Origin: Bacteroidales bacterium
GTDB taxonomy: Bacteria; Bacteroidota; Bacteroidia; Bacteroidales; VadinHA17
Direction of reading: 5' to 3'
Length of the DNA stretch: 64,000 nt
NCBI GenBank assembly: GCA_017999895.1
Contig: JAGNKY010000003.1
Location: 186,001 to 250,000 of the forward strand
The notes beneath the pieces are model-generated. The model made no database searches, was not told the DNA's origin, and saw only the letters and a program-made list of their open reading frames with translations. The position numbers were made by a program, and so were the translations under genes. This document shows positions 26,290 to 36,803 of this stretch, one piece after another. Within the stretch, counting starts at the first letter, position 1; every line of letters starts with the position of its first letter.

Positions 26290-27618
26290 TTAATATGCTG
26301 CCACTGCGCCAGTTCTGCCTTTAACTCGTCCCGATTTCATAAGTCCGTCATAATGTCTCATAAGCAGGTGACTTTCAATTTGCTGAAGTGTATCAAGTAC
26401 TACACCGACAAGGATAAGAAGGGAAGTTCCGCCATAGAACTGGGCAAACTGTTGTGAAATTCCCATTTTAACCGCAATTGCAGGCAGTATGGCAATAATT
26501 GCAAGGAATATTGAGCCTGGTAGAGTAATTTTTGACATAATACTGTCAATAAATTCAACTGTTTTTTTCCCTGGTTTAATACCTGGAATAAATCCTCCGT
26601 TCTTTTTCATGTCCTCGGCTATTTGAACAGGATTAATTGTAATTGCAGTATAGAAATATGTAAACAATATAATCAATAATCCATTAACAAAATTATACCA
26701 GAAGCCGTACATATCTGAGAATGTCATAACAAAGCCTGAAGAGGAGTTTGAGTATCCGGCAATTATAATGGGCAGCATCATTATTGCCTGAGCAAAGATA
26801 ATTGGCATAACTCCTGCTGCATTGACCTTAAGAGGTATATATTGACGTACTCCACCGTATTGTTTGTTTCCGACGATACGGCGAGCATACTGGACAGGTA
26901 TACGGCGTGTTCCCTGGACGAGAAGTATTGCAAACAGAATAACAACGAAAAGCAATACCAGTTCGACAACGAGTGCGATAGCGCCGCCGGCTCCGTTTAT
27001 ACGTGTGCCGGCTTCGAATATGAAGTTCTCAGGTAAGCGAGCTACAATACCTATCATTATTATAAGAGATATTCCATTACCTATGCCTTTATCGGTAATT
27101 TTTTCACCGAGCCACATAACGAATATTGTTCCTGCTGTGAGGATTATTACGGAGGAAACCGTAAAGAAAGTACCAGATATAACAAATGCTGATGCCGGAA
27201 GCTGAACGTGGAGGTTGTAAAGATATGTTGGAGCCTGGAGGATTAGTATAATAACTGTAAGGTAACGTGTGTACTGGTTTAGCTTTCTTCTGCCGCTTTC
27301 TCCCTCTTTCTGAAGTTTCTGAAAATAAGGGATAACTATTCCGAGCAATTGTACGACGATTGAAGCTGAAATGTAAGGCATAATGCCCAGAGCAAAGATA
27401 GAAGCCTGTGAAAATGCTCCTCCAGAAAACATATCGAGTAGCCCCATAATTCCCGTAGCTGTCTGATTTCTTAGTCCTTGAAGCTGCGAAGGGTCGATTC
27501 CCGGGAGTGTTACATATTTACCAAGCCTGTAGATTGCAATAACACCGAGAGTATAGAGCAATCTTGCCCGGAGGTCTTCAATCTTAAAGATATTTTTTAT
27601 AGTTTGTATAAATTTCAT
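26290..27618 (-). CDS. secY: Preprotein translocase subunit SecY
   Basis: 442 residues with ten predicted helices. Typical segments are YRLGKYVTLPGIDPSQL near the N-terminus, the plug/helix 2 region GIMPYISASIVVQLL, and the cytoplasmic loop with RRIPVQYARR. It forms the Sec channel. It lies between rplO (6 bases) and map (18 bases). Confidence 0.98.
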   Translation of the reverse strand: MKFIQTIKNIFKIEDLRARLLYTLGVIAIYRLGKYVTLPGIDPSQLQGLRNQTATGIMGLLDMFSGGAFSQASIFALGIMPYISASIVVQLLGIVIPYFQKLQKEGESGRRKLNQYTRYLTVIILILQAPTYLYNLHVQLPASAFVISGTFFTVSSVIILTAGTIFVMWLGEKITDKGIGNGISLIIMIGIVARLPENFIFEAGTRINGAGGAIALVVELVLLFVVILFAILLVQGTRRIPVQYARRIVGNKQYGGVRQYIPLKVNAAGVMPIIFAQAIMMLPIIIAGYSNSSSGFVMTFSDMYGFWYNFVNGLLIILFTYFYTAITINPVQIAEDMKKNGGFIPGIKPGKKTVEFIDSIMSKITLPGSIFLAIIAILPAIAVKMGISQQFAQFYGGTSLLILVGVVLDTLQQIESHLLMRHYDGLMKSGRVKGRTGAVAAY

Positions 27619-27624
27619 CCGGTT

Positions 27625-28071
27625 TTATAATTTTACGGCAGTTCCGTTATTTGCTTCAATAGCTTCAATGGCTCCTTTACTGAATGCATGTGCATGTACT
27701 TCGAGTTTTCTGTTAAGTTTTCCTTTACCCAGAATTTTAACACGTGCATTTTTTGAAACCAATCCAGAAGAAATCAGTAGTGGGATATCTATTTTTTCTA
27801 CATTGAGTTTTTCGGCCAGATTTTGAAGTGAGCCTATGTTGACAGCCTTATATTCTACTCTATTGATATTTTTAAAACCGAATTTAGGCACTCTTCTCTG
27901 GAGTGGCATTTGACCGCCTTCAAATCCGAATTTCCTTTCATATCCAGATCTTTGTTGGGCTCCCTTATGTCCTCTTGTAGAGGTACCGCCCCTTCCCGAT
28001 CCTTGACCTCGTCCCAGTCGTTTTTTATTCTTTACTGACCCCTTAGCCGGTTTTAGGTTACTAAGATTCAT
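27625..28071 (-). CDS. rplO: 50S ribosomal protein L15
   Basis: 148 residues with the Gly/Arg-rich N-terminus MNLSNLKPAKGSVKNKKRLGRGQGSGRGGTSTRGHKGAQQRSG and a globular C-terminal half ending EAIEANNGTAVKL. A late-assembling 50S protein. It follows rpmD after 21 bases. Confidence 0.97.
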   Translation of the reverse strand: MNLSNLKPAKGSVKNKKRLGRGQGSGRGGTSTRGHKGAQQRSGYERKFGFEGGQMPLQRRVPKFGFKNINRVEYKAVNIGSLQNLAEKLNVEKIDIPLLISSGLVSKNARVKILGKGKLNRKLEVHAHAFSKGAIEAIEANNGTAVKL

Positions 28072-28092
28072 ATTTTATAAATAATATTTACA

Positions 28093-28272
28093 TTAAATTT
28101 CTTCAATTTTAACGAGATGTTTTATTTTTTCCACCATGCCAAGTATTTGTGGTGTTGCTTCATGTTCAACGCTCTGGTTGATTTTGTGTATACCCAGGGC
28201 CTGAAGTGTTCGTTTTTGTCTTTCTGATTTTCTGTTTTTACTTTTTATCTGGGTAATTTTAATCCTGGCCAT
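28093..28272 (-). CDS. rpmD: 50S ribosomal protein L30
   Basis: 59 residues from the ATG at 28270-28272 (MARIKITQIKSKNRKSERQK). The open frame continues upstream over rpsE, but the L30 family begins at this Met, which lies 10 bases after the rpsE stop. The core segment TLQALGIHKINQSVEHEATPQILGMVEKIKHLV is typical. Confidence 0.95.
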   Translation of the reverse strand: MARIKITQIKSKNRKSERQKRTLQALGIHKINQSVEHEATPQILGMVEKIKHLVKIEEI

Positions 28273-28282
28273 GATATATTTT

Positions 28283-28798
28283 TTAACCGTTAAAAACTTT
28301 TGTAAGAGGAATATTTCTTTGTTCGGAGATTGAATATGCATCGCGCATATTAAGCAGAGCTGTAATTGTTGCTTTAACAAGATTGTGAGGGTTGGATGAG
28401 CCTTTTGATTTTGCAAGGACATTCTTTATTCCAACGCTTTCCAGGACAGCGCGCATAGCGCCACCTGCTTTCACGCCTGTTCCTTCGGAAGCAGGTTTAA
28501 TAAACACCTTTGCTCCGCCGAATTTCGCACTCTGTTCGTGAGGAACGGTACCCTTTATTACCGGCACTTTTATAAGATTTTTCTTTGCGTCCTCGATTCC
28601 TTTAGCGATAGCTGTTGTTACTTCACTTGCTTTGCCCAGACCGTGACCCACTATACCGTCTTCATTTCCTACCACCACTATTGCTGAGAAAGAGAAAGTG
28701 CGGCCTCCTTTAGTAACTTTTGTTACTCTCTGTATACTTACAAGTCTGTCTTTAAGCTCGATATCTGTAGTTTTTACCTTTCTTATACCGTTTGTCAT
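28283..28798 (-). CDS. rpsE: 30S ribosomal protein S5
   Basis: 171 residues with a double-stranded RNA-binding-type N-domain ([47 protein letters not shown]) and a C-terminal S5 domain. The GGR turn region that affects accuracy is intact. Lies 6 bases after rplR. Confidence 0.98.
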   Translation of the reverse strand: MTNGIRKVKTTDIELKDRLVSIQRVTKVTKGGRTFSFSAIVVVGNEDGIVGHGLGKASEVTTAIAKGIEDAKKNLIKVPVIKGTVPHEQSAKFGGAKVFIKPASEGTGVKAGGAMRAVLESVGIKNVLAKSKGSSNPHNLVKATITALLNMRDAYSISEQRNIPLTKVFNG

Positions 28799-28804
28799 AG
28801 TTGA

Positions 28805-29164
28805 TTAAAATTTTAATCCATTTTCTCTGGCTGCTTCTGCCAATGATTTCACTCTTCCGTGGTATTTATAACCTCCTCGGTCGAAGACTACGGACTCAAT
28901 TCCTTTATCTTTGCATTTTGAAGCAAGAAGTTTACCAACAAGTGCAGCTTGTTCGGTCTTTTTAATTCCGGTTTTTGAGGCTATTTCTTTTTCCCGTGAG
29001 CAGGCAGAAGCGAGTGTGATGCCATTGATGTCATCAATAAGCTGTGCATAAATCTGTTTATTGCTCCGAAAAACGGAAAGCCGTGGTTTTTCCGGGGTTC
29101 CATAAATTTTCTTGCGAATTCTTTTTCTTACTCTTGTTCTTCTTTCCAGTTTGGTTAAAGCCAT
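28805..29164 (-). CDS. rplR: 50S ribosomal protein L18
   Basis: 119 residues from the ATG at 29162-29164 ([15 protein letters not shown]). The frame extends to a GTG at 29191 inside the end of rplF, but family alignment starts at the ATG. The 5S rRNA-binding region [18 protein letters not shown] and the C-terminus [26 protein letters not shown] are typical. Confidence 0.95.
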   Translation of the reverse strand: MALTKLERRTRVRKRIRKKIYGTPEKPRLSVFRSNKQIYAQLIDDINGITLASACSREKEIASKTGIKKTEQAALVGKLLASKCKDKGIESVVFDRGGYKYHGRVKSLAEAARENGLKF

Positions 29165-29183
29165 ATTCTTAATAATTATTTTA

Positions 29184-29738
29184 TTAGACACTGGCTGATT
29201 TACCAGCCTTCCTTCTGATTTGTTCGCCTACGAACCTGATCCCCTTTCCTTTAAAAGGTTCTGGTGGTCGCAGCGATCTAATTTTTGCCGCCACTTGTCC
29301 GATAAGTTGTTTGTCGATGCTTGTAAGTGTAATAATAGGGTTACTCCTTCTTTCTGTTCTTGTTTCAACTTTAATCTCATCGGGAAGTCTGAAAATAATA
29401 TCGTGTGAGAAGCCAAGGCTTAGTTCAAGCTCCTGACCATTAGCTTCAGCGCGATATCCAACGCCAACCAGTTCAAGTTCTTTTTTGTAGCCTTTTGATA
29501 CTCCAACTACCATATTGGCTATAAGAGCTCTATAGAGGCCATGGAGTGATTTATGATTTTTTGACTCTGAAGGCCTGCTTAATTTAACCTGGTTATTTTC
29601 AACTGTTACCTTTATATCCGGGTTTATCTGCTGCTGCAGTTCTCCCAGAGGTCCTTTAACCAGAACGGTATTGGTGTCGCTCACTGTTACAGTAACACCT
29701 TTTGGTAAAAAAATAGGTAAATTTCCTATACGCGACAT
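29184..29738 (-). CDS. rplF: 50S ribosomal protein L6
   Basis: 184 residues with two L6 repeats; the signature [24 protein letters not shown] lies at the C-terminus. [15 protein letters not shown] is the standard N-terminus. It binds near the sarcin-ricin loop. Lies 15 bases after rpsH. Confidence 0.98.
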   Translation of the reverse strand: MSRIGNLPIFLPKGVTVTVSDTNTVLVKGPLGELQQQINPDIKVTVENNQVKLSRPSESKNHKSLHGLYRALIANMVVGVSKGYKKELELVGVGYRAEANGQELELSLGFSHDIIFRLPDEIKVETRTERRSNPIITLTSIDKQLIGQVAAKIRSLRPPEPFKGKGIRFVGEQIRRKAGKSASV

Positions 29739-29753
29739 TAGTTTGTCCTCCGA

Positions 29754-30152
29754 TTAATAAACATAACAAACAACCTCACCGCCAATATTTTTTTTCCTGG
29801 CTTCTTTATCGGTCATAAGACCTTCCGATGTTGAAATGATTGCAATTCCAAGTCCGTTTAGAACTCTTGGCATATTTTTTACATCAGTGTATCTTCTAAG
29901 GCCGGGCCGGCTGATTCTCTCTATTGATTTAATTGCAGGCACTTTATTTTTTGGATGATATTTAAGTGCTATTTTCAAAGTATCGCAGGGATCGTTGCCT
30001 TCAACAACTTTATAACCAAGGATATATCCTTCTTCAAGGAGAATCCTTGCTATTTCTTTTCTCATTTTCGATGAAGGAGCTTCAACAACTTTATGCCCAG
30101 CCATTATGGCGTTTCTTATTCTTGTAAGAAAATCTGCAATAGGGTCACTCAT
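29754..30152 (-). CDS. rpsH: 30S ribosomal protein S8
   Basis: 132 residues with MSDPIADFLTRIRNAIMAGH at the N-terminus and the C-terminal GLGIAIISTSEGLMTDKEARKKNIGGEVVCYVY. It binds 16S helix 21 and in enterobacteria represses the spc operon. Follows rpsN by 33 bases. Confidence 0.98.
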   Translation of the reverse strand: MSDPIADFLTRIRNAIMAGHKVVEAPSSKMRKEIARILLEEGYILGYKVVEGNDPCDTLKIALKYHPKNKVPAIKSIERISRPGLRRYTDVKNMPRVLNGLGIAIISTSEGLMTDKEARKKNIGGEVVCYVY

Positions 30153-30185
30153 TGTTTTATATATATATTTTTATTAATTGATTTT

Positions 30186-30455
30186 TTACCAGCTTGCTTT
30201 TCTAACTCCGGGTATTTGGCCTTTTGATGCCATTTCCCTGAATGTTATTCTGCTCACACCAAATTGTCTCATATACCCTCTCGTTCTGCCGGTTATCTTG
30301 CACATATTCCGAAGGCGTATCGGGTTGGAATTTCTTGGTATTCGGCTTAATCCAACGTAATCACCTTCAGCTTTAAGCCTGGCTCTTTTAGCGGCATATT
30401 TTTGAACCATTCTGGCGCGTTTTACTTCGCGAGCTTTCATTGATTCTTTTGCCAT
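30186..30455 (-). CDS. rpsN: 30S ribosomal protein S14 (zinc-independent form)
   Basis: 89 residues, the longer C-minus form without the CxxC zinc motifs. Segments [42 protein letters not shown] are characteristic. It sits between rplE (4 bases) and rpsH. Confidence 0.97.
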   Translation of the reverse strand: MAKESMKAREVKRARMVQKYAAKRARLKAEGDYVGLSRIPRNSNPIRLRNMCKITGRTRGYMRQFGVSRITFREMASKGQIPGVRKASW

Positions 30456-30459
30456 AGTA

Positions 30460-31011
30460 TTAATTTTTTAAATTTTTAAAAGGTAAACCAAAATGTTTCA
30501 GGAGAGATAAAGCTTCTTCATCGGTATTTGCCGATGTAACAAATGTTATTTGGAGACCCATTATTTTCGCAACTTTATCGAGGTCAATTTCTGGGAAAAT
30601 AATTTGCTCGGTTATTCCGAGTGTATAATTTCCACGGCCATCGAGCACTGAATTTATCCCTTTGAAATCTCTGATACGTGGCAGGGCGACGCTGATAAGG
30701 CGCTGAAGGAATTCGTACATTCTATCTCTTCTCAGTGTCACCATTATGCCTATTGGCATACCTCTCCTTAGTTTAAAATTCGATATATCCTTTTTTGAAT
30801 ATGTTGGAACCGCTTTCTGCCCTGCAATATCAGTGAGTTCTTTCAAGCCAGATTCAAGTATTTTTTTATCAGTAATAGCTGCTCCGACGCCCTGACTGAT
30901 GACAATTTTTTCAAGACGTGGCACCTGCATTATAGTTGAATAGTTAAATTCTTTCAATAATTCAGGGACTATTTCCTCCCTATATTTTCTTTTTAATTCA
31001 GGTATGTACAT
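30460..31011 (-). CDS. rplE: 50S ribosomal protein L5
   Basis: 183 residues with [16 protein letters not shown] near the N-terminus and the P-site loop region [21 protein letters not shown]. Binds 5S rRNA and contacts S13. Its ATG overlaps the rplX stop by one base (TAATG), suggesting translational coupling. Confidence 0.98.
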   Translation of the reverse strand: MYIPELKRKYREEIVPELLKEFNYSTIMQVPRLEKIVISQGVGAAITDKKILESGLKELTDIAGQKAVPTYSKKDISNFKLRRGMPIGIMVTLRRDRMYEFLQRLISVALPRIRDFKGINSVLDGRGNYTLGITEQIIFPEIDLDKVAKIMGLQITFVTSANTDEEALSLLKHFGLPFKNLKN

Positions 31012-31334
31012 TATTTAATCTCCTCTCCCGATTTTTTAGAATAACGAACCAGTTTGTTTTTATCATTAATCCTTCGGCCAATTCTAGTTGGTTTCCCGGA
31101 AGCCGGATCAATAAGCATCAGGTTTGAAATGTGTATTGGAGCTTCTTTTTTCAATATTCCTCCTTTAGGAGCTTTCGTATTAGGTTTAGTATGTCTGTGC
31201 ACCATATTCACACCTTCCACGATAGCTCTTTCTTTATCTCTATCGACTTCCAGTACGCGGCCTTTCTGGCCTTTCGATTCGCCTGAAATCACTATAACGG
31301 TATCTCCTTTCCTGATGTGTAATTTCTTTTGCAT
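31011..31334 (-). CDS. rplX: 50S ribosomal protein L24
   Basis: 107 residues with the KOW motif [25 protein letters not shown] (about 10-34) and [33 protein letters not shown]. Initiates 50S assembly. Preceded by rplN at a gap of 24 bases. Confidence 0.98.
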   Translation of the reverse strand: MQKKLHIRKGDTVIVISGESKGQKGRVLEVDRDKERAIVEGVNMVHRHTKPNTKAPKGGILKKEAPIHISNLMLIDPASGKPTRIGRRINDKNKLVRYSKKSGEEIK

Positions 31335-31358
31335 TGTTGTAAATATTAATACATATAT

Positions 31359-31724
31359 TTATAATACTTCAGGAGCAAGTGATACTATCTTCATATAATT
31401 TTCGCGTAGTTCCCTGGCGACAGGGCCAAAAATACGAGTTCCCCTCACTTCGTCGAGATTTGTAAGCAAAACAACAGCATTATCGTCGAACCGTATATAA
31501 GAACCGTCGAATCTTCTTATTTCTTTTTTGGTTCTCACTACGACTGCTTTACTAACCATTCCTTTTTTTGCTTCTCCTGAAGGGAGTGCACTTTTAACGG
31601 TTACAATAATTTTATCGCCGACAGTTGCATAACGTTTTTTCGTTCCACCAAGGACTCTAATGCAGAGCACTTCTTTAGCGCCAGTATTGTCGGCCACATT
31701 TAATCTTGTTTCCTGCTGTATCAT
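31359..31724 (-). CDS. rplN: 50S ribosomal protein L14
   Basis: 121 residues beginning [27 protein letters not shown], with the usual C-terminus [24 protein letters not shown]. It lies at the subunit interface. Two bases separate it from rpsQ. Confidence 0.98.
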   Translation of the reverse strand: MIQQETRLNVADNTGAKEVLCIRVLGGTKKRYATVGDKIIVTVKSALPSGEAKKGMVSKAVVVRTKKEIRRFDGSYIRFDDNAVVLLTNLDEVRGTRIFGPVARELRENYMKIVSLAPEVL

Positions 31725-31726
31725 AA

Positions 31727-31981
31727 CTACTTAGCTTTTTCAATAATTTCGACCAATCTCCATGATTTATTTTTACTTAAAGGTCTAGTTTCTGCTATTC
31801 TAACCGTATCACCTATCTGGCAAGAATTTTTTTCATCGTGGGCCATAAATTTTCTGGTTTTATTTAAATATTTTCCATACATGGGGTGTTTTTCTTTTAT
31901 GTTTACAGCGACCACTATTGATTTATTCATTTTATTGCTTACTACAATTCCAATGCGTTCTTTTCTATTTTTTCTTTCCAT
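31727..31981 (-). CDS. rpsQ: 30S ribosomal protein S17
   Basis: 84 residues with the OB-fold pattern [42 protein letters not shown] and [23 protein letters not shown]. An early 16S-binding protein. Nine bases after rpmC. Confidence 0.98.
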   Translation of the reverse strand: MERKNRKERIGIVVSNKMNKSIVVAVNIKEKHPMYGKYLNKTRKFMAHDEKNSCQIGDTVRIAETRPLSKNKSWRLVEIIEKAK

Positions 31982-31990
31982 GGGATTGGT

Positions 31991-32197
31991 TTATTTGTTA
32001 CTTTGTTTATTTAATTCCCTTTTCCGCAATTCGGTCATCAATCTTGCAATAGTTTTTCTTGATTGTTTGATTTTTTGCGGATTATCAATAGGTGAAATAG
32101 CATGGTTGAGTCTTATACGCAGAAGCATCAATTTTTCTGCATTGAGGTGTTCAAGTAGATCGGCTGTGCTTAATTCTTTTATTTCAGACATTTTCAT
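31991..32197 (-). CDS. rpmC: 50S ribosomal protein L29
   Basis: 68 residues, two helices: EIKELSTADLLEHLNAEKLMLLRIRLNHA and NPQKIKQSRKTIARLMTELRKRELN. It lies by the peptide exit, where chaperones and SRP dock. Starts 12 bases after rplP. Confidence 0.96.
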   Translation of the reverse strand: MKMSEIKELSTADLLEHLNAEKLMLLRIRLNHAISPIDNPQKIKQSRKTIARLMTELRKRELNKQSNK

Positions 32198-32209
32198 TAT
32201 TCCGATATT

Positions 32210-32632
32210 TTATTCTATTACGTAATCGCGTCGTACGATAAATTTTGTTGTGATAGGGAGTTTTTGTGCTCCCAGGCGAAGTGCTTCCTTAGCAACTTCA
32301 TAAGGAACGCCTTCGGCTTCAATCAATATTCTTCCTGGTGTTACAGGAGCCACGAAGCCTTCAGGGGCACCTTTCCCTTTACCCATTCTCACTTCGGCAG
32401 GTTTTTTTGTAAAAGGTTTATCGGGGAAAACACGAATCCATATTTGTCCCTCACGTTTCATGTGTCGGGTAACAGCCTGGCGGGCAGCCTCGAGCTGGCG
32501 GCTTGTAATCCATGCCGATTCAAGAGCTTTGATCCCGAAAGAACCGAATGCGAGCTGATTTCCTCTTTGAGCATTGCCTTTCATCCTGCCCTTTTGCTGT
32601 TTTCTATATTTTGTTCTTTTGGGTTGTAACAT
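32210..32632 (-). CDS. rplP: 50S ribosomal protein L16
   Basis: 140 residues beginning [33 protein letters not shown] with the conserved [16 protein letters not shown] loop (about 82-97) that reaches toward the A-site tRNA. Lies 29 bases after rpsC. Confidence 0.98.
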   Translation of the reverse strand: MLQPKRTKYRKQQKGRMKGNAQRGNQLAFGSFGIKALESAWITSRQLEAARQAVTRHMKREGQIWIRVFPDKPFTKKPAEVRMGKGKGAPEGFVAPVTPGRILIEAEGVPYEVAKEALRLGAQKLPITTKFIVRRDYVIE

Positions 32633-32661
32633 TTCCTGATTAAATTTTTATTATATAATGT

Positions 32662-33360
32662 TTATTTTTTTGTTTTCCTTTTAAGAACTTTCACTTTGGC
32701 ATTCTTAGTTCCAATATTTGGACTTAAGTCCCGCCTGCCATATATTTCTCCGTTGCAAATCCACACTTTAATACCGATGAGGCCGACTTTTGTATGTGCT
32801 TCGGCCAGTGCATAGTCAATATCGGCCCTGAAAGTATGGAGTGGGATACGGCCTTCTTTATAGGTTTCGCTTCTTGCCATTTCAGCGCCACCCAATCGAC
32901 CAGACACCAGAACTTTTATTCCTTCTGCGCCCATTCGCATTGTTGAAGCTATTGCCATTTTGATAGCGCGACGGTAGGAAATCTTCCCTTCAATCTGTCG
33001 TGCAACATTGTTTGCAACAATACATGCATCCAGTTCGGGTCGTTTTATTTCGAAGATATTAATCTGCACCTCTTTTTTTGTGATTTTCTTCAGTTCTTCT
33101 TTCAGCTTATCAACTTCCTGGCCGCCTTTTCCTATTATGATACCAGGTCGTGCAGTATTTACCGTAATAGTTATGAATTTGAGTGTTCTTTCTATGACTA
33201 TTTTGGAAATACTGGCTTTGGCGAGCCTTGCATTGAGGTATTCTCTTATTTTCGTATCCTCAATGAGTTTGCCTGAAAAATCTTTTCCGCCGTACCAGTT
33301 CGAATCCCATCCGCGGATAATACCCAGTCTGTTGCTTATCGGATTAACCTTCTGTCCCAT
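32662..33360 (-). CDS. rpsC: 30S ribosomal protein S3
   Basis: 232 residues with [25 protein letters not shown], the KH domain motif [16 protein letters not shown] (about 72-87) and the C-terminal SRTEGHQ-like region [27 protein letters not shown]. Part of the mRNA entry site. Seven bases after rplV. Confidence 0.98.
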   Translation of the reverse strand: MGQKVNPISNRLGIIRGWDSNWYGGKDFSGKLIEDTKIREYLNARLAKASISKIVIERTLKFITITVNTARPGIIIGKGGQEVDKLKEELKKITKKEVQINIFEIKRPELDACIVANNVARQIEGKISYRRAIKMAIASTMRMGAEGIKVLVSGRLGGAEMARSETYKEGRIPLHTFRADIDYALAEAHTKVGLIGIKVWICNGEIYGRRDLSPNIGTKNAKVKVLKRKTKK

Positions 33361-33367
33361 TTAAATT

Positions 33368-33790
33368 TCAATTTGAACTATTTTCAACATTATTTTCAAT
33401 TGTGCTTCCGAGTACAAGAGTTACATGGTTCGATCTTTTCCTTATCCGGTAAGCTCTTCCCTGCGGTGCGGTCTGAAGTCTTTTAAGAGTGCGGCTACCG
33501 TTCACGAATACTTCCTTAACAAAGAGTCCGCTATCTTCTATTCTTACTCCTTCATTTTTCTGTTGCCAGTTGGCTATTGCAGATAGGAGAAGTTTTTCGA
33601 GTTTTCGTGAAGCATCTTGTTTGCTATAGCGTAGTATTCCAAGTGCCTCATTTACTTCGGCTCCGCGTATAAGATCAGCCACTAGTCGCATTTTTCGGGG
33701 CGAAATCGGGCAATTTTTCAATACGGCCTGACACCTTTTAGCTCTGGCTTCTTTAATCTGTTCGGCTCTATTTCTTTTTCTTGCACCCAT
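33368..33790 (-). CDS. rplV: 50S ribosomal protein L22
   Basis: 140 residues. The conserved extended beta-hairpin lies around LFVKEVFVNGSRTLKRLQTAPQGRAYRIRKRSNHVTLVL and lines the exit tunnel near the macrolide site. A charged N-terminal arm (MGARKRNRAEQIKEARAKR) precedes the usual core. Confidence 0.97.
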   Translation of the reverse strand: MGARKRNRAEQIKEARAKRCQAVLKNCPISPRKMRLVADLIRGAEVNEALGILRYSKQDASRKLEKLLLSAIANWQQKNEGVRIEDSGLFVKEVFVNGSRTLKRLQTAPQGRAYRIRKRSNHVTLVLGSTIENNVENSSN

Positions 33791-33823
33791 TTATTCAGTT
33801 TTATTAATAATTCTATATCTTAT

Positions 33824-34087
33824 TTACTTGTTTCCTGAATGACCTCTAAAGGTTCGGGTATGAGAAAATTCTCCAAGTTTATGACCTACCATATTTTCAG
33901 TAATATATACTGGTATAAACTTATTTCCATTATGTACAGCTATCGTATGTCCGACAAAATCAGGGGAAATTATGGATCTTCTCGACCATGTTTTAATAAC
34001 TGATTTCTTTCCGCTCTGATTCATTTCGAGTACTTTTTTTTCGAGCTTATAGTCAATAAAAGGTCCTTTTTTTAATGATCTGCTCAT
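33824..34087 (-). CDS. rpsS: 30S ribosomal protein S19
   Basis: 87 residues beginning [19 protein letters not shown] with [32 protein letters not shown] near the end. Located in the 30S head. Gap of 33 bases to rplV and 10 to rplB. Confidence 0.98.
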   Translation of the reverse strand: MSRSLKKGPFIDYKLEKKVLEMNQSGKKSVIKTWSRRSIISPDFVGHTIAVHNGNKFIPVYITENMVGHKLGEFSHTRTFRGHSGNK

Positions 34088-34097
34088 ATAGTTTTGT

Positions 34098-34922
34098 TTA
34101 TTTCTTTCTTCTTTCTATAATAAATTTTGTTGAATATTTTTTTCTATCCCTTGTTTTATAACCTTTTGCAGGGATGCCTTTTCTTGATCTTGGATGTCCG
34201 CCTGAAGCTTTACCTTCGCCGCCTCCCATTGGATGGTCGATTGGATTCATAGCAACACCTCGTGTTCTGGGTCGACGTCCCATCCAGCGCGAACGTCCGG
34301 CTTTGCCAGATTTTTCAAGGTTATGATCGGCATTTGAAACAGTTCCAACCGTAGCACGGCATGATGAAAGCACAAGTCTTATTTCACCAGAAGGAAGTTT
34401 TAATGTAGTGTATTTTCCTTCACGTGCAATAACTTGGGCATAAGTTCCTGCGCTACGAGCAAGTGCAGCACCCTTTCCCGGTTTAAGTTCGATATTATGT
34501 ACGAGTGTACCCATTGGTAATTCGTTAAGCGGAAGGGTATTCCCTATTTCAGGAGGGACATTTTCTCCGGATATTATCTTTTGTCCGACTTTTAAACCGT
34601 TTGGCGCAATAATATATCTTTTCTCACCGTCGGCATAACATACGAGTGCGATTCTTGAAGAACGATTAGGATCATATTCGATTGTTTTTACTGTAGCAAA
34701 CATACCGTCTTTATTTCTTAAAAAATCAATAACACGGTACATCCTTTTATGGCCACCTCCTATGTATCGCATTGTCATTTTGCCGTCAACATTTCTTCCT
34801 CCTGTTTTTCTCAAAGGTTTGAGTAAGGATTTATCCGGTACAGTGCATGTAATCTCGTCATATGCACTGATTATCATGTGTCTCTGGCCTGGTGTAACAG
34901 GTTTTAATTTTCGTACTGCCAT
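34098..34922 (-). CDS. rplB: 50S ribosomal protein L2
   Basis: 274 residues with the C-terminal signature [29 protein letters not shown] (about 218-247), containing the His thought to sit near the peptidyl transferase centre. Two bases after rplW. Confidence 0.98.
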   Translation of the reverse strand: MAVRKLKPVTPGQRHMIISAYDEITCTVPDKSLLKPLRKTGGRNVDGKMTMRYIGGGHKRMYRVIDFLRNKDGMFATVKTIEYDPNRSSRIALVCYADGEKRYIIAPNGLKVGQKIISGENVPPEIGNTLPLNELPMGTLVHNIELKPGKGAALARSAGTYAQVIAREGKYTTLKLPSGEIRLVLSSCRATVGTVSNADHNLEKSGKAGRSRWMGRRPRTRGVAMNPIDHPMGGGEGKASGGHPRSRKGIPAKGYKTRDRKKYSTKFIIERRKK

Positions 34923-34924
34923 TT

Positions 34925-35215
34925 TTAAATATTGCTATAAAAGTCAATTGTATTTCCTTTGGCAAGTGTTACTATAGCCTTTTTTCTGGCTGAGGTTCTT
35001 CCTCTTACTGAGCCTGATTTTGTATAGCGTGTTTTAACCTTGCCCGGATAGCGCATAGTATTAACCGATTCAACGGAGACACCATAGAGTTCTTCCACTG
35101 CTTTCTTTATCTGAAGCTTGTTTGCCCTTTTATCGACAATAAAGCCATAGCGGTTGAACTTTTCGCCCTGGCCTGTCATCTTCTCGGTTACTATAGGCTT
35201 TATCAGAATATTCAT
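34925..35215 (-). CDS. rplW: 50S ribosomal protein L23
   Basis: 96 residues beginning [25 protein letters not shown] with [25 protein letters not shown]. Docking site for trigger factor and SRP at the tunnel exit. Eleven bases after rplD. Confidence 0.97.
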   Translation of the reverse strand: MNILIKPIVTEKMTGQGEKFNRYGFIVDKRANKLQIKKAVEELYGVSVESVNTMRYPGKVKTRYTKSGSVRGRTSARKKAIVTLAKGNTIDFYSNI

Positions 35216-35226
35216 ATTTTAATTTT

Positions 35227-35856
35227 CTAATTTTTAAAAGTTTTTTGCAGAATATCAATCGCACCTTCTGAAAGCACAAGAATTGAAGCATTCATTATTT
35301 TATATGTGTTTAATTCACTGACTGTTACAACTTCAACTCCTTGTAAATTACGAGAGGACAAATATATATTTTTATTTTGTTTTGGTAAAACAAAAATCGA
35401 TTTTTTACTTGAAAGCTGCAGGTTGTCCGTTATTTTCACCATCTCATGGGTTTTTGGAGTTTCGATGTTGAAGTCTTCGAGAATAATTATTCCATTTTCG
35501 GCAGCTTTATATGAAAGTGCCGATTTTCTTGCAAGTTGTTTTACTTTTTTATTAAGCTTCAAGTTATAATCTCTTGGTCTCGGTCCGAATATTCTTCCTC
35601 CGCCTCTAAAGAGTGGGTTTTTTATATCGCCGTAGCGTGCGCTGCCCGTGCCTTTTTGTCGTTTCAGCTTACGTGTACTACCAGTTATTTCGCTTCGCTC
35701 TTTTGCCTTAGCAGTTCCCTGCCTGATATTGGCCAGAAATTGCTTTGTATCGAGATAAATGGCATGATCATTTGGCTTGATAGCAAAAATAGAGTCGTCA
35801 AGTATAACTTTTTTTCCTGTATCCTTGCCTTCGATATTATAAACATTTAATTCCAT
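35227..35856 (-). CDS. rplD: 50S ribosomal protein L4
   Basis: 209 residues from the ATG at 35854-35856, which shares one base with the rplC stop TGA; a GTG one codon earlier is less likely. The tunnel loop [36 protein letters not shown] (about 62-97) is intact. In enterobacteria L4 represses the S10 operon. Confidence 0.97.
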   Translation of the reverse strand: MELNVYNIEGKDTGKKVILDDSIFAIKPNDHAIYLDTKQFLANIRQGTAKAKERSEITGSTRKLKRQKGTGSARYGDIKNPLFRGGGRIFGPRPRDYNLKLNKKVKQLARKSALSYKAAENGIIILEDFNIETPKTHEMVKITDNLQLSSKKSIFVLPKQNKNIYLSSRNLQGVEVVTVSELNTYKIMNASILVLSEGAIDILQKTFKN

Positions 35857-36476
35857 CACTTTGTAATTATTACATAACCACCTGTAGGACCAGGTATTGA
35901 TCCTTTAACAATTAAAATATTTTCTTCCGGTATAAGTTTCATAATCTTCCTGTTAATTGCTTTAACCTGCTGATTACCTTTATGACCGGCCATTCTCATT
36001 CCCCGTATGACTTTTGAGGGGTAAGAAGAAGCTCCGAGTGAGCCTGGTGCCCTGCCTCTATTGTGCTGACCATGCGTCTGTCCACCAACGCCACTAAAAC
36101 CATGACGTTTTACCACACCCTGGAATCCTTTTCCCTTTGACCAGCCTATTACATCTACCCATGTACCGGAGCTGAATAATTCAGCAGAAAGTATATCGCC
36201 TAATTTGATGTCATTTCCCTCAAAGCCGTTAAATTCGACAACTTTTCTTTTCGGTTTAGTACCAGCTTTTTTAAAGTGACCAATTTCAGCTTTTGTACTA
36301 TTTTTTTCTTTCTTATCGTCAAATCCAAGCTGAACGGCAAAATAGCCGTCTTTCTCAACAGTCTTAATCTGGGTCACCACACATGGGCCTGCCTGAAGAA
36401 CAGTACATGGTATGTTTTCTCCATTTTCATCGAAAAGTGAGGTCATCCCAACCTTTTTTCCAATTAATCCCTGCAT
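35856..36476 (-). CDS. rplC: 50S ribosomal protein L3
   Basis: 206 residues with [39 protein letters not shown] and the central extension [52 protein letters not shown] that reaches the peptidyl transferase centre. Starts 20 bases after rpsJ. Confidence 0.98.
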   Translation of the reverse strand: MQGLIGKKVGMTSLFDENGENIPCTVLQAGPCVVTQIKTVEKDGYFAVQLGFDDKKEKNSTKAEIGHFKKAGTKPKRKVVEFNGFEGNDIKLGDILSAELFSSGTWVDVIGWSKGKGFQGVVKRHGFSGVGGQTHGQHNRGRAPGSLGASSYPSKVIRGMRMAGHKGNQQVKAINRKIMKLIPEENILIVKGSIPGPTGGYVIITK

Positions 36477-36496
36477 ATCTCAAAAATTTACTTTGG

Positions 36497-36802
36497 TTAT
36501 ACTTTAATTTCAACTTCAACACCGCTAGGCAATTCAAGTTTCATTAATGCATCAATAGTTTTTGGAGTCGAACTATAAATGTCGAGAAGCCTTTTATATG
36601 TTGACAGCTGAAACTGCTCCCGCGATTTCTTGTTTACAAAAGTAGAACGGTTTACCGTAAATATCCTTTTGTGCGTAGGGAGAGGAATAGGGCCACTGAC
36701 CACAGCACCTGTTGATTTCACTGTTTTTACTATTTTTTCTGCAGATTTATCAACAAGGTTATGATCGTACGATTTAAGTTTGATTCGAATTTTCTGACTC
36801 AT
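36497..36802 (-). CDS. rpsJ: 30S ribosomal protein S10
   Basis: 101 residues with [29 protein letters not shown] and the loop [28 protein letters not shown]. Also a partner of NusB in antitermination. It starts 1 base after fusA, with no tuf gene between, a Bacteroidota-type fusion of str and S10 clusters. Confidence 0.98.
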   Translation of the reverse strand: MSQKIRIKLKSYDHNLVDKSAEKIVKTVKSTGAVVSGPIPLPTHKRIFTVNRSTFVNKKSREQFQLSTYKRLLDIYSSTPKTIDALMKLELPSGVEVEIKV

Positions 36803-36803
36803 A

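Noticed and set aside
28273..28422. N-terminal extension of rpmD
   Set aside because: The upstream part overlaps rpsE in another frame and is not L30-like. The ATG at 28272 gives the normal 59-residue L30.
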